A DNA stretch of 64,000 nucleotides, taken from contig NZ_JAPEMU010000001.1 of the NCBI RefSeq assembly GCF_026342405.1, positions 930,001 to 994,000 of the forward strand, written 5' to 3'. The position numbers and the translations under genes were made by a program. Each line of letters opens with the position of its first letter. Within the stretch, counting starts at the first letter, position 1. The notes under the pieces were generated by a model, which saw only the letters and a program-made list of their open reading frames with translations, was not told the origin of the DNA and searched no databases. Shown here in pieces: positions 34,328 through 43,230 of this stretch. The DNA comes from Kitasatospora sp. NBC_00240 (GTDB lineage Bacteria > Actinomycetota > Actinomycetes > Streptomycetales > Streptomycetaceae).

Positions 34328-35284
34328 CTACTCGCCCTGGGCGAAGGTGCGCCGGTACTCGCTCGGCGTGGTGCCCAGGATGCTCTGGAAGTGCAGCCGC
34401 AGGTTGGCCCCGGTGCCGAGGCCGGTGTCGGCTGCGATCTGCTCGACGCCCCGCTCCGAGCGCTCCAGCAGCTCCCGGGCCATGTCGACGCGGGCGCGCA
34501 TGACCCACTGCATCGGCGTGTAGCCGGTGTCCTCGACGAAGCGCCGGGAGAACGTGCGCGGCGACACCGCCGCGTGCCGGGCGAGCATCTCCAGGGTCAG
34601 GGGCTCGCCCAACCGGTGCAGCGCCCACTCGCGGGTGGCGGCGAACCGCTCGCCGATCGGCTCCGGCACGCTGCGCGGCACGTACTGCGCCTGGCCGCCG
34701 CTCCGGTAGGGGGCGGCGACCAGGCGCCGGGCCGCGTGGTTCGAGGCGGCCACGCCGAGGTCGCCGCGCAGGACGTGCAGACACAGGTCGATGCCCGAAG
34801 CGGCGCCGGCCGAGGTCAGTACGCTGCCCTCGTCGACGAAGAGGACGTTCTCGTCGACGCGGACCAGCGGGTACTTCGCGGCGAGCGCCTTGGTGTAGTG
34901 CCAGTGCGTGGTGGCGCGCCGGCCGTCGAGCAGGCCCGTGGCGGCCAGCGCGAACGCACCCGTGGAGATCGCGGCGAGCCGCGCGCCCCGGTCGTGGGCG
35001 GCCACCAGCGCGTCCAGCACGGCCGGCGAGGGAGCGTCCCGGTCGGGAATCCGGTAGCCGGGGACGAAGACGATGTCCGCCCAGCCGAGCGCGTCGAGAC
35101 CATGGGCGACGTGGTACGACAGGCCGTCACCACCGGCCACCAGCCCCGGCGCCGCGCCGCAGACCCGTACCTCGTACGGCATGCTCGCGCGGGTGGTGAA
35201 CACCTGCGCGGGGATGCCGACGTCGAGCGGCTTCGCGCCGTCGAGCACCAGGACGGCTACGCGGTTCAGTCGGGAGGCGGGCAC
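34328..35284 (-). CDS. GlxA/GapR-like regulator (DJ-1 domain plus AraC HTH)
   Basis: A 318-residue regulator. Residues of about 1-165 form an inactive-looking DJ-1/PfpI amidotransferase-like domain (VAVLVLDGAKPLDVGIPAQV; the elbow reads LAAISTGAFALAATGLLDG with Ser/Thr in place of Cys). Residues of about 215-315 form the AraC HTH pair (LTLEMLARHAAVSPRTFSRR and ANLRLHFQSILGTTPSEYRR). Loss of the elbow Cys suggests ligand binding, not catalysis. It is immediately upstream of gap, same strand, and probably controls it; the link rests on synteny. Confidence 0.88.
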   Translation of the reverse strand: MPASRLNRVAVLVLDGAKPLDVGIPAQVFTTRASMPYEVRVCGAAPGLVAGGDGLSYHVAHGLDALGWADIVFVPGYRIPDRDAPSPAVLDALVAAHDRGARLAAISTGAFALAATGLLDGRRATTHWHYTKALAAKYPLVRVDENVLFVDEGSVLTSAGAASGIDLCLHVLRGDLGVAASNHAARRLVAAPYRSGGQAQYVPRSVPEPIGERFAATREWALHRLGEPLTLEMLARHAAVSPRTFSRRFVEDTGYTPMQWVMRARVDMARELLERSERGVEQIAADTGLGTGANLRLHFQSILGTTPSEYRRTFAQGE

Positions 35285-35402
35285 GGGGACAGGGTACGGA
35301 ACGAGCTCCCTGCGCAGCCGGTCCGGGCGGCGGGCGGACCGGCGGCCCGGCGTCAGGACCGTCCGGGCGCAAGGGCTGTCCCGGAATCAGGGCTGCCAGG
35401 GA

Positions 35403-35813
35403 TCAGGGCTGCCCGGGCGTCCCGGTCGGGCTCGGCCCGGCCCCCGGCCCGAAGGAGACCACGTCGGGCTGGGAGGCGCCGAAGCAGCCCGCGTCGAAGC
35501 CGTCGTGGTCCAGGCTCGCCTGCTTCTCCGGCGGAAGCTCGTTCCACTGCGCAGCGCAGGTCTCGGCCGACGGCTTCCCCCCGCGGTGCAGGATGTTCAT
35601 CACCGCGGCGGCACCGGCCACGGCGGACTGAGCCCGGCTCGCCACCACAGGCTGCGCCGACACGGAGAGCGATGGTGCTGCCGTCCCGGGCACCGAGGCG
35701 GCGGGGCGCGCGGTACTGGAGACGGCCGGAGGCTGCGCGGAGGAACAGCCAGCGAGCAGCGCGAACGCGCTGCCGATGGCGGCAACCCCGAACACCTGTG
35801 TGATCTTCTGCAT
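35403..35813 (-). CDS. Small secreted lipoprotein of unknown function
   Basis: A 136-residue protein with an N-terminal signal and lipobox (FALLAGCSS), a Ser/Ala/Pro-rich linker and a compact C-terminal segment. In that segment Cys residues flank AAQWNELPPEKQASLDHDGF. The end is Pro/Gly-rich. It will be anchored on the outer face of the membrane. It is divergent from the iron-uptake genes. No family is recognised. Confidence 0.7.
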   Translation of the reverse strand: MQKITQVFGVAAIGSAFALLAGCSSAQPPAVSSTARPAASVPGTAAPSLSVSAQPVVASRAQSAVAGAAAVMNILHRGGKPSAETCAAQWNELPPEKQASLDHDGFDAGCFGASQPDVVSFGPGAGPSPTGTPGQP

Positions 35814-36161
35814 GGTTGCAGACAGTAGCCGACCCGGATGGGCGACCGTTCACCCGGGTGCCCGTCGACGCCGCCTCCCGGCCCGACAGGTCGCCGACGC
35901 CCGGTCCGACGCACGATCACCGTCGCCCGGTCCGGCGGGCGGGCACCGTCGCCCGGTCCGGCGGGCCCGCGGCCGGCCCGCCGGAGCGGCTGTCGAAAAC
36001 GGGCCCGGAGCCGTGAGCCTGCCGCCGCCCGGGAGGCGACGCGCCACCGGTCGTGTGGCCGGGTTCGGACCCCCTAACCAAGGTATGCCTTAGCTTGCAA
36101 GGGGTGACCCTCGCCCCGCACGACGCCCGCGCGGGGGCCCTGTTCCGGTCGAGGGAGACCC
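35814..36161. promoter_or_regulatory. Divergent intergenic region with an iron-box-like site at 36075-36098
   Basis: A 348-bp region between the lipoprotein and efeO. Within it, CTAACCAAGGTATGCCTTAG (36075-36094) contains AAGG-TATG-CCTT. On the other strand AGGCATACCT matches eight of ten bases of the DmdR/IdeR core AGGCTAACCT. It lies about 65-85 bp upstream of the iron-uptake operon, the usual place for iron-dependent repression. The first part (35900-36030) is GC-rich with GCCCGGTCCGGCGGGC-like repeats and no gene. Confidence 0.5.
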
Positions 36162-36638
36162 ATGCCCGCCGCCTGCCGTACCCGTCCGCTGCTACCCTTC
36201 GGCGCCCTCGTGGCCGCCACCGCCGCCTCGGCCCTGACCGGCTGTTCGAGTTCCGGGGGCGGCTCGTCCGGCTCCGGGACGGTCCAGGTGGACGCCTCCG
36301 ACACCGCCTGCCAGGTGTCCGTGAACACCCTGCCCGCAGGGCCGGTGAGCATCGCGGTCAGCAACACCGGCTCGAAGGTCACCGAGGTGTACGTGTACGC
36401 GCCGGGGGACCGGATCGTCACCGAGCGGGAGAACATCGGCCCCGGCACCAGGGCGACCGTCACCGCCGAGCTCAGGCCCGGCTCCTACGAGATCGCCTGC
36501 AAACCCGGCATGACCGGGGACGGCATCCGCCAGAAGATCACCGTAGTACCAGCTTCAGCAGCGGCTTCGGCTTCGGCTTCGGCTTCGGCGTCAGCACCGT
36601 CAGTGCCGGCGTCACCGGCGTCACCGGCGTCGACCTGA
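36162..36638 (+). CDS. efeO: EfeO-like lipoprotein reduced to the cupredoxin domain
   Basis: A 158-residue exported lipoprotein (lipobox ALTGCSS) with GAGGGAGA before ATG 36162. Residues of about 38-130 are an EfeO-type cupredoxin domain (DTACQVSVNTLPAGPVSIAV, SNTGSKVTEVYVY, RPGSYEIACKPGM). Typical EfeO proteins of about 380 residues continue with an imelysin/M75 domain carrying the HxxE metal site. Here the domain is replaced by a short Ala/Ser/Pro tail encoded by GCTTCG repeats. It starts an efeO-efeB-efeU operon (18-bp and 36-bp gaps). It probably hands iron to the FTR1 permease, but the missing domain makes the mechanism uncertain. Confidence 0.8.
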   Translation: MPAACRTRPLLPFGALVAATAASALTGCSSSGGGSSGSGTVQVDASDTACQVSVNTLPAGPVSIAVSNTGSKVTEVYVYAPGDRIVTERENIGPGTRATVTAELRPGSYEIACKPGMTGDGIRQKITVVPASAAASASASASASAPSVPASPASPAST

Positions 36639-36655
36639 GCGGGGAGTGACCGGTC

Positions 36656-37945
36656 ATGGACGAGCCCGCCCCGCCGCCGGACCCCGATGCGCCCCCAGGC
36701 ACTCAGCCCGACCGACGGCGGCCGAGCCGGCGCGTGCTGCTGAGCTGGGCCGGAGCCGGGGCTGCCCCGGGAGCCGCCGGCACCGCCTCGGCCGCCCTGG
36801 TCGCCGGGGACGAGCCCTCGGCGGCGAACGCCCCGGGCGGGCGGCTCGTCCCCTTCCACGGCGAGCACCAGGCGGGCATCGCCACGCCCGTCCAGGACCG
36901 GCGGCACTTCGCCGCCTTCGACGTCACCACCACCGACCGGGCCGCCTTGGCCGACCTGCTGCGGGAGTGGACGGCGGCGGCCGCCGCGATGACCGCCGGC
37001 CACGAGGTCGGTGACGGGGCGACCGGGCCGCCCGCGCGACCGCCCGACGACACCGGTGAAGCGCTCGGCCTGCCCGCCTCCCGGCTGACCCTGACACCGG
37101 GCTTCGGCCCGACCCTGTTCACCAGGGGCGGTCCGGACCGCTTCGGCCTCGCCGCGCGGCGCCCGGCCGCGCTGGTCGACCTGCCGCCGTTCCCCGGCGA
37201 GCGGCTCGATCCGGAGCCCTCCGGCGGTGACCTGTGCGTCCAGGCCTGCGCCGACGACCCGCAGGTGGCCGTGCACGCCATCCGCAACCTGGCCCGGATC
37301 GGGTTCGGCCGGGTCGCCCTGCGCTGGTCCCAGCTGGGGTTCGGCAGGACGTCCTCCACCACGCCCGAGGCGCAGACCCCGCGCAACCTGATGGGCTTCA
37401 AGGACGGCACCCGGAACATCGCCGGGACGGACGCCCGGGCGCCGGCGCGCCATGTGTGGGTGGCCGCCGGCGACGGCCCGGAATGGATGACCGGCGGGTC
37501 CTACCTGGTGGCGCGGCGGATCCGGATGCACATCGAGACCTGGGACCGGACCTCGCTCAAGGAGCAGCAGGACGTCTTCGGCCGGACCAAGGCGGAGGGC
37601 GCGCCGTTCGGCCGGCAGCACGAGCGTGACAGCCCCGTCCTGGCGGCGATGCCGGACGGCGCCCACGTCCGGCTGGCCCACCCCGGCTCCGACGCCGGGG
37701 CGGCGATCCTGCGGCGGGGCTTCTCGTTCACCGACGGCACGGACGGTCTGGGCCGCCTGGACGCCGGACTGTTCTTCCTCGCCTACCAGCGCGACACCCG
37801 GTCGGCGTTCGTCCCGTTGCAGCACCACCTCGCCTCGGACGACGCCCTGAACGAGTACGTCCAGCACGTCGGCTCCGCCCACTTCGCCTGCCCGCCCGGG
37901 GTCCGCGGGCCGGGCGACTCCTGGGGCCGCTCCCTGTTCCGGTAG
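36656..37945 (+). CDS. efeB: Tat-exported DyP-type peroxidase EfeB
   Basis: A 429-residue haem peroxidase. The twin-arginine signal is RRRPSRRVLLSWAGAG near residues 21-36. The DyP fold follows, with VDLPPFPGERLDPEPSGGDL and the conserved active-site stretch NLMGFKDGTRNI, whose Asp is the DyP distal acid. Further along are GGSYLVARRIRMHIETWDR and LFFLAYQRDTRSAFVPLQ. In the Efe systems it oxidises ferrous iron, or acts on haem, in the extracytoplasmic space. It lies between efeO and efeU, so function in ferrous uptake is well supported by context. Confidence 0.93.
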   Translation: MDEPAPPPDPDAPPGTQPDRRRPSRRVLLSWAGAGAAPGAAGTASAALVAGDEPSAANAPGGRLVPFHGEHQAGIATPVQDRRHFAAFDVTTTDRAALADLLREWTAAAAAMTAGHEVGDGATGPPARPPDDTGEALGLPASRLTLTPGFGPTLFTRGGPDRFGLAARRPAALVDLPPFPGERLDPEPSGGDLCVQACADDPQVAVHAIRNLARIGFGRVALRWSQLGFGRTSSTTPEAQTPRNLMGFKDGTRNIAGTDARAPARHVWVAAGDGPEWMTGGSYLVARRIRMHIETWDRTSLKEQQDVFGRTKAEGAPFGRQHERDSPVLAAMPDGAHVRLAHPGSDAGAAILRRGFSFTDGTDGLGRLDAGLFFLAYQRDTRSAFVPLQHHLASDDALNEYVQHVGSAHFACPPGVRGPGDSWGRSLFR

Positions 37946-37981
37946 GGCTGCCCCGGCCGGACCACCATCCGAGGAGAACGT

Positions 37982-38851
37982 GTGTTCGCCAACTACCTGA
38001 TCGGCCTCCGCGAGGGCCTCGAGGCAAGCCTGATCGTCTGCATCCTGATCGCCTACCTGGTCAAGACCGAGCGCCGGGACAAGCTCCTTCCGGTGTGGGC
38101 CGGGATCACCGCCGCCGTCGTCCTCAGCATGGCTTTCGGGGCGCTGCTGCAGTACGGCTCCGCCCAGCTGAGCTTCGAGGCCCAGGAGGCGCTGGGCGGA
38201 ACCTTGTCGATCGCCGCCGTCGGCCTGGTGACCTGGATGGTCTTCTGGATGCGCCGCACGGCCCGCCATCTCAAGGCCGATCTGCACGGCAAGCTGGACG
38301 AGGCCATCGCGCTCGGCACCGTCGCCCTGGTCACGACCGCCTTCCTGGCCGTCGGGCGGGAGGGGCTGGAGACGGCCCTGTTCATCTGGTCGGCCGTCCA
38401 GGCCACCGGGGACGGCGTCCGCCCGCTCGTCGGCGCCGCGCTCGGCCTGCTGACCGCCGTCCTGCTCGGCTGGCTGTTCTACCGTGGCGCCCTGCGGATC
38501 AACCTCGCCAAGTTCTTCACCTGGACCGGCGCCCTGCTGATCGTCGTCGCGGCGGGCGTCCTCGCCTACGGCGTCCACGACCTGCAGGAGGCCGGCTGGC
38601 TCCCCGGCCTGCACAACCTGGCCTTCGACATCACCGCCACCATCCCGAAGGACAGCTGGTACGGCACCCTGCTCAAGGGCATCCTGAACTTCCAGCCCGA
38701 CCCCACCGTGCTGCAGGTCGTCGTCTGGGTGGCCTATCTCGTCCCCACGCTCTACTTCTTCCTGCGCCGGCCCGCGACGAGGCCGGCCCGCCCGGTGGCC
38801 GGGGCCGAGGCCGGCGCAGGAACCGGCACCGACCACCGCCGGCCGTCCTGA
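37982..38851 (+). CDS. efeU: FTR1-family iron permease EfeU
   Basis: A 289-residue integral membrane protein with seven predicted helices, starting at GTG 37982 after GAGGAGAA. Both REGLE iron-binding motifs of the OFeT family are present: LREGLEASLIV near residue 9 and VGREGLETALF near 122. It transports iron, oxidised by the DyP partner, across the membrane. The tail is Ala/Gly-rich and cytoplasmic or exposed. It is the last gene of the operon; a GC tandem-repeat region follows. Confidence 0.93.
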   Translation: MFANYLIGLREGLEASLIVCILIAYLVKTERRDKLLPVWAGITAAVVLSMAFGALLQYGSAQLSFEAQEALGGTLSIAAVGLVTWMVFWMRRTARHLKADLHGKLDEAIALGTVALVTTAFLAVGREGLETALFIWSAVQATGDGVRPLVGAALGLLTAVLLGWLFYRGALRINLAKFFTWTGALLIVVAAGVLAYGVHDLQEAGWLPGLHNLAFDITATIPKDSWYGTLLKGILNFQPDPTVLQVVVWVAYLVPTLYFFLRRPATRPARPVAGAEAGAGTGTDHRRPS

Positions 38852-38852
38852 C

Positions 38853-38995
38853 GCCCGCCTCGCCCCGCACCGCCCGCCTCGCCCCGCACTGCGGCCACCC
38901 GCCTCGCCCCGCACAGCCCCGCACCGCCCCGCACCGCCCGCCTCGCCCCGCACCGCCCCGCACCGCCCCGCACCGCCCCGCGGCCACCCGTTCGG
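38853..38995. repeat. GC-rich tandem repeat tract after efeU
   Basis: About 140 bp made of imperfect repeats of GCCCCGCACC and CCCGCCTCGCCCCGCAC, several in direct succession. It has no coding sense. It may be a polymorphic minisatellite or act as a transcription stop. Confidence 0.7.
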
Positions 38996-39116
38996 CCCAC
39001 GGTGGCCGCCCGGGTCGACCTGCGCTGCAATGGTGAAGGGCCCTCCTACGGCGCGGCGGGCCCACCCCGCGGAGCCGGACGGCCGGGCCCGGCCCGGCCC
39101 GACAGCAAGGCACTTC

Positions 39117-40025
39117 ATGCTCGAACTGCGCCACCTGCACGTGCTGCGCGCGATCGCCCGCGAGGGCTCGCTCGCCGCGGCCGCCCGAGCACTGCAGCAC
39201 AGCCAGCCCACGATCACGCACCATCTCGCCACCCTGGAGGCGCACTTCCGGACCAGACTGGTCGAGCGCGGCCCGCGCGGCGCGGTCCTCACCGAGGCCG
39301 GGGAGACGCTGCTGACGCACGCCGAGGCCGTGCTGGCCCGGATCGGGCTGGCCGAGCGGGAGGTCCGCGGCCTGGTCGAACAGGGCTCGGTCGCGCTGCG
39401 GGTCGGCACCTTCCCGACCGCGGGGGCGCTGCTGCTGCCGCCGGCCGTCCGGCAGGTGCACGGGCACGGGGTGCGGGTGTCGCTGACCGAGGGCGAACTG
39501 CCCGACCTGCTGGCCGGCCTGCGCAGCCGGGAACTCCACCTCGCCCTGGTCTTCTCGCAGCCCGGCGACCGGCTCGGGCTGGACGAGGACTTCGCCGTCC
39601 ATCCGCTGATGGAGGACCCGCTGCTGCTCGTCCTGCCCGCCGACCACCCCCAGGCCGGGGTGGAACGCGTCCCGCTGGCCGCGCTGCGCGAGGAGGCCTG
39701 GATCGTCGGCACCACCGACGCCGACCCGTGCGACCGGCTGCTCGGCCGGGCCTGCGCACGGGAGGGGTTCGAGCCGGTGCACGCGCTACGGACCGACGAC
39801 TACGGCGTGATGCAGGGCTTCGTCGCGGCCGGCATCGGGGTGGCGCTGGTGCCCCGGCTCGGCCTCGGCCGACCCCGGGAGGACATCGTGGTCCGGGAAC
39901 TGGCGGGCCTGGTGCTGGCACGCCAGATCGGGGTCGCGATGCCCCGGTCCGGCGTGTCGCCCGCCGCGCTGGACCTGCTGGCCGCCCTTCGCCGGCAGGC
40001 ACGGGTACTGGCCGGACCGGACTGA
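39117..40025 (+). CDS. LysR-family transcriptional regulator
   Basis: A 302-residue regulator starting at ATG 39117 with AAGG upstream. The frame runs to 39030, but relatives begin MLELRHLHVLRAIAREGSLA. The HTH is AAARALQHSQPTITHHLATLE. The effector domain (about 90-300) has GTFPTAGALLLPPAVRQ and the second-lobe GFVAAGIGVALVPRLGL. It faces the decarboxylase gene convergently, so its target may be elsewhere. The ligand is unknown. Confidence 0.9.
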   Translation: MLELRHLHVLRAIAREGSLAAAARALQHSQPTITHHLATLEAHFRTRLVERGPRGAVLTEAGETLLTHAEAVLARIGLAEREVRGLVEQGSVALRVGTFPTAGALLLPPAVRQVHGHGVRVSLTEGELPDLLAGLRSRELHLALVFSQPGDRLGLDEDFAVHPLMEDPLLLVLPADHPQAGVERVPLAALREEAWIVGTTDADPCDRLLGRACAREGFEPVHALRTDDYGVMQGFVAAGIGVALVPRLGLGRPREDIVVRELAGLVLARQIGVAMPRSGVSPAALDLLAALRRQARVLAGPD

Positions 40026-40061
40026 ACGCCGGCCTGGCTCCCCGCCTGTTCCCGCACCCCG

Positions 40062-41612
40062 CTACTCCCCCTCGTCGACCACCCGCAGGGTGTTGACGGC
40101 GAGATCGGCCGCGCCCCGGACGTGACCGCCCGGAGTGGCGGCGGTGCGCCGGAAGAAGTCGACCAGCTCCTGGGTGATCACCTCACCGGGGAGGACGTTG
40201 GGGATGCCCGGCGGGTAGGCGGCCAGCGTGTCGGCGGACACCCGGCCGACGGCCTGCTCGGCGGGCACCACCGTGCTCGGCGCGAGGAACGCCGCACGGG
40301 CCGTCAGCCGGACCGGCCCCGGGGCCGGCAACGGGATCCGGACCGGCGCCGCCCGCCCGCTCGGCGGCACGGGCAGCGCGTGCAGGGCCTCGGTGAAGCG
40401 CATCGGGTCCGGGGCCGCGCCGGCGCCGACCACCGCGACGATCGCGGAGTCGGTGGCGACCTCGACCATGATCCGGTGCTCGTTCAGCAGGCGCCGTCGG
40501 GCCTCGTGACCGGAGAGGCCCCCGGCCCGGGTGTCGATCGCCACCCTCAGCGGATCGGCGGCCACGATGTCGGCGAACCGGCCGAAGCCGTCGCTGACGA
40601 CACCGAACCGGCCTCCCGCCCGGACGGCGGCGCGCATCGCGTCGGCCACCGCCAGGGAGAAGCCGATCGCCTCCCGCCCGGTGACCAGGGTGCGGCGGGC
40701 GAGATCGAGCGAGGCCAGCAGCAGAGCGCTCGCACTGGTCGACTGGGTCAGATGGAAGATCCGCTGGAGCTGCGGTTCCAGCACGTCCGCGTACGGCCCC
40801 TCCCCCAGGTGCAGCATCGCCGACTGGGTCAGGCTGCCGCCCAGCTTGTGCGTGCTGGAGACCACCACGTCGGCGCCGTGGGCGAGAGCCCCGCCGGGCA
40901 GACCCGGGTGGAAGCCGAAGTGCGAGCCCCAGGCCTCGTCCACGATCAGCGGCACCCCGGCGCGGTGCGCGACCTCCGCCAGGCCCCGGACGTCCGCCAC
41001 CGCACCGAAGTAACTGGGTGTCACCACGTAGGCGGCCGCCGCGCCCGGGGCCGCCGAGAGCGCCGCCGCGAGATCCGCGGGGGTCACGCCGTGGGCGATC
41101 CCGAGCTCCAGATCCACCGACGGATGGACGAAGGCGGCCCGCAGGCCGGAGAGCACCAGCCCGTCGATGACACTGGAGTGGACGCTGCGCTGCACCACGA
41201 GGGTCTCGCCGAGGGCCTGGGCCGCCAGGACGGCGATGCGGTTGCCCTGGGACGCGCCGTTGGTGAGGAACCAGGTGCGGCGCGCGCCCCAGGCCTCGGC
41301 GGCGAGGCCCAGCGCCTGGTCCAGCGGGCTGCTGGCGCCGAGGTCGATCCCCTCCAGCAGCGGCGGTACGTCCAGCCGCAGCGGGGCGTCGCCGAACAGC
41401 CCGGCCAGGTCGGTCGACGGGTGGCTGCCGGCCGCGTGGCCGGGGACGTTGAGGCGCAGCCAGTCCTGGCCGGCGGTGCGAAGGACGGCGTCCGCGTACG
41501 GCGCGGCGTGCTGCGAGGCCGCGGTGCCGACGGGGTCACCGCCGCCAGGCGTGCTGCTCGTGGCGGTGGGGACGGAGACGGGGGCGAGGGCGGGGATTCG
41601 GGAAGGGCTCAC
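40062..41612 (-). CDS. PLP-dependent Orn/Lys/Arg-type decarboxylase
   Basis: A 516-residue fold-type I PLP enzyme. The PLP lysine lies in VVSSTHKLGGSLTQSAML, the Asp of the cofactor site in PLIVDEAWGSHFGFHPGLP, and a His stack in VVQRSVHSSVIDGL. The C-terminal domain (about 400-516) has the family's AYPPGIPNVLPGEVIT. It decarboxylates a basic amino acid to a diamine (cadaverine, putrescine or agmatine); the substrate is not resolved. The annotated GTG start is weakly supported because the GGAG sits too close to it. An XRE-cupin regulator precedes it on the same strand, consistent with control of amine metabolism. Confidence 0.9.
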   Translation of the reverse strand: MSPSRIPALAPVSVPTATSSTPGGGDPVGTAASQHAAPYADAVLRTAGQDWLRLNVPGHAAGSHPSTDLAGLFGDAPLRLDVPPLLEGIDLGASSPLDQALGLAAEAWGARRTWFLTNGASQGNRIAVLAAQALGETLVVQRSVHSSVIDGLVLSGLRAAFVHPSVDLELGIAHGVTPADLAAALSAAPGAAAAYVVTPSYFGAVADVRGLAEVAHRAGVPLIVDEAWGSHFGFHPGLPGGALAHGADVVVSSTHKLGGSLTQSAMLHLGEGPYADVLEPQLQRIFHLTQSTSASALLLASLDLARRTLVTGREAIGFSLAVADAMRAAVRAGGRFGVVSDGFGRFADIVAADPLRVAIDTRAGGLSGHEARRRLLNEHRIMVEVATDSAIVAVVGAGAAPDPMRFTEALHALPVPPSGRAAPVRIPLPAPGPVRLTARAAFLAPSTVVPAEQAVGRVSADTLAAYPPGIPNVLPGEVITQELVDFFRRTAATPGGHVRGAADLAVNTLRVVDEGE

Positions 41613-41771
41613 TCCTGGAGGCTCGCAGCGGGCGGGGCGACCGCGGAATGCCGCAGTTCTCTGCCAGGGTCCAGCTTTCGTCTATACCCCCCGCCCCGGT
41701 GCCCCCAGCTGAGGCCGCCGGCGGCCGGCGACGGCCTCCCCGCACGGTGCGGATCGTCGCGGGGGCGGGGG

Positions 41772-42368
41772 TCAGAGAGTGCGGGCCTTGAGGTGGGCCC
41801 GTTCTCCCTGGGTGCCGAACAGGATGAGGAGTTCCACGGTGCGCTCGTCGTCGGGGCCGAGCCAGTGCGGCACGTGGGTGTCGAACTCGGCGGCTTCGCC
41901 GGGCTTGAGGATCACGGTCTTGTCGCCGAGCAGCAGGCGCAGGCGGCCGGCCAGGACGTAGACCCATTCGAAGCCCTCATGCGTGCGCAGGTGTGGTTCG
42001 GTGTCGGGCCGGGGCGGGATGAGCAGTTTGTGGGCCTGGACGCCGCCGGGCCGGCTCAGCGGTACGAAGGTCATGCCGTTGCGGGTGACCGGCTCGAGGT
42101 GGATGCGCGGGTCCCCGGTGCGGGGCGCGCCGACGAGCTCGTCCAGGGGCACGGCGTAGACCTCGGCGAGTGGCAGGAGCATCTCCAGGGTCGGTTTGCG
42201 GGTGCCGCCCTCAAGGCGGGAGAGCGTGCTCTCGTTGATCCCGGTCTGTTCGGCGAGGCCGGCCAGCGTCAGCCCGTGACGTCGGCGGAGCTCTCGCAGT
42301 CGCGGCCCGACCGCGGCCAGCCGGTCCTTCTTCTCGACGTCCCGTGCGGCGCTCATGTCCACCAGCAT
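41772..42368 (-). CDS. XRE-family regulator with cupin sensor domain
   Basis: A 198-residue regulator starting at ATG 42368 or 42356. The N-terminal HTH_3 reads LRELRRRHGLTLAGLAEQTG and INESTLSRLEGGTRKPTLEM. The C-terminal cupin barrel (about 110-190) has THEGFEWVYVLAGRLRLLLG and AEFDTHVPHWLG, metal-ligand-like His included. PuuR-like members of this architecture control polyamine genes. It lies 159 bp upstream of the decarboxylase on the same strand and diverges from a methyltransferase, so either may be its target. Confidence 0.88.
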   Translation of the reverse strand: MLVDMSAARDVEKKDRLAAVGPRLRELRRRHGLTLAGLAEQTGINESTLSRLEGGTRKPTLEMLLPLAEVYAVPLDELVGAPRTGDPRIHLEPVTRNGMTFVPLSRPGGVQAHKLLIPPRPDTEPHLRTHEGFEWVYVLAGRLRLLLGDKTVILKPGEAAEFDTHVPHWLGPDDERTVELLILFGTQGERAHLKARTL

Positions 42369-42550
42369 GCTGAAACGGCATGAGGGCTTGCAACTCCGGC
42401 AGCCGTCGCCGCAGTGTCGTGGCAGCGGGCCCGCCCAGTACCTGCCGATCCGCCCTCGAACTCAGCTCCCGCCGCCGCCGGCCTGATCGTCCGAAGCCGC
42501 CGCACCCGGCACCGCCACCTCATGACCTCCCGCACCGAAAGGCACCGCGC

Positions 42551-43183
42551 ATGAACAGCGTCGACGAGTCCGCAGACTTCTGGGAGCAGCACTACGCCGG
42601 TATGGACGCGCACTGGGGCACCAGGCCCAACGCCGTCCTGACCTCGCTGCTCGCCGGCCTGGACCCGAGCCCCGGCATCGCCCTGGACCTGGGGTGCGGC
42701 CACGGCGGCGACGCCCTCTGGCTTGCCGGCCAGGGCTGGGACGTCACCGCGGTCGACGTGTCACAGACCGCCCTCGACCGCGTGTCGGCGGGCGCCGCGG
42801 CCGAGGGCGTCACCGACCGGGTTCGCACCCGGCGGCACGACCTCGCCCGGTCGTTCCCCGACGGCACCTACGACCTGGTCACCGCCACCTACTTCCACAC
42901 CCCGGTCGCCATCTCCCGCGAACACGTCCTGCGCCGCGCCACCCGGGCGGTCGCCCCCGGCGGGCTGCTGATCGTGATCGAACACGCCTCCACCGCCCCC
43001 TGGTCCTGGCAGGCCGGCCAGGACATCCACCACCCCGCACCGGAGGACGTCGTCGCTTCGCTGCAGCTCGACGACGCCTGGCAGGTCGTAGGTGCCGACG
43101 CACCCCGGCGCACCGCCACCGGCCCCGTCGGCGAAACCGCGACCGTCACGGACAACGTCATCGCCGTCCGACGCGCCCGCTGA
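42551..43183 (+). CDS. Class I SAM-dependent methyltransferase
   Basis: A 210-residue cytoplasmic enzyme starting at ATG 42551 (GAAAGG upstream). The SAM-binding motif I is ALDLGCGHGGDALWLAGQG (residues 44-62), followed by the acidic VTAVDVSQTAL and a post-motif DLVTATYFHTPV. Its layout is like TehB/thiopurine-type methyltransferases, frequently neighbours of XRE-cupin regulators. The acceptor is unknown. Confidence 0.87.
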   Translation: MNSVDESADFWEQHYAGMDAHWGTRPNAVLTSLLAGLDPSPGIALDLGCGHGGDALWLAGQGWDVTAVDVSQTALDRVSAGAAAEGVTDRVRTRRHDLARSFPDGTYDLVTATYFHTPVAISREHVLRRATRAVAPGGLLIVIEHASTAPWSWQAGQDIHHPAPEDVVASLQLDDAWQVVGADAPRRTATGPVGETATVTDNVIAVRRAR

Positions 43184-43230
43184 CCCGTGCACCACGGCCC
43201 GCGCCACGCGCTGCGCAGTACGGTCCTGTC

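Noticed and set aside
38853..38995. CRISPR array
   Set aside because: The repeats are short, imperfect and contiguous, without unique spacers or cas genes.
36485..39715. Open frame of about 1076 codons on the minus strand across the Efe operon and LysR gene
   Set aside because: Covers three well-supported genes on the other strand and has no domain or start signal.
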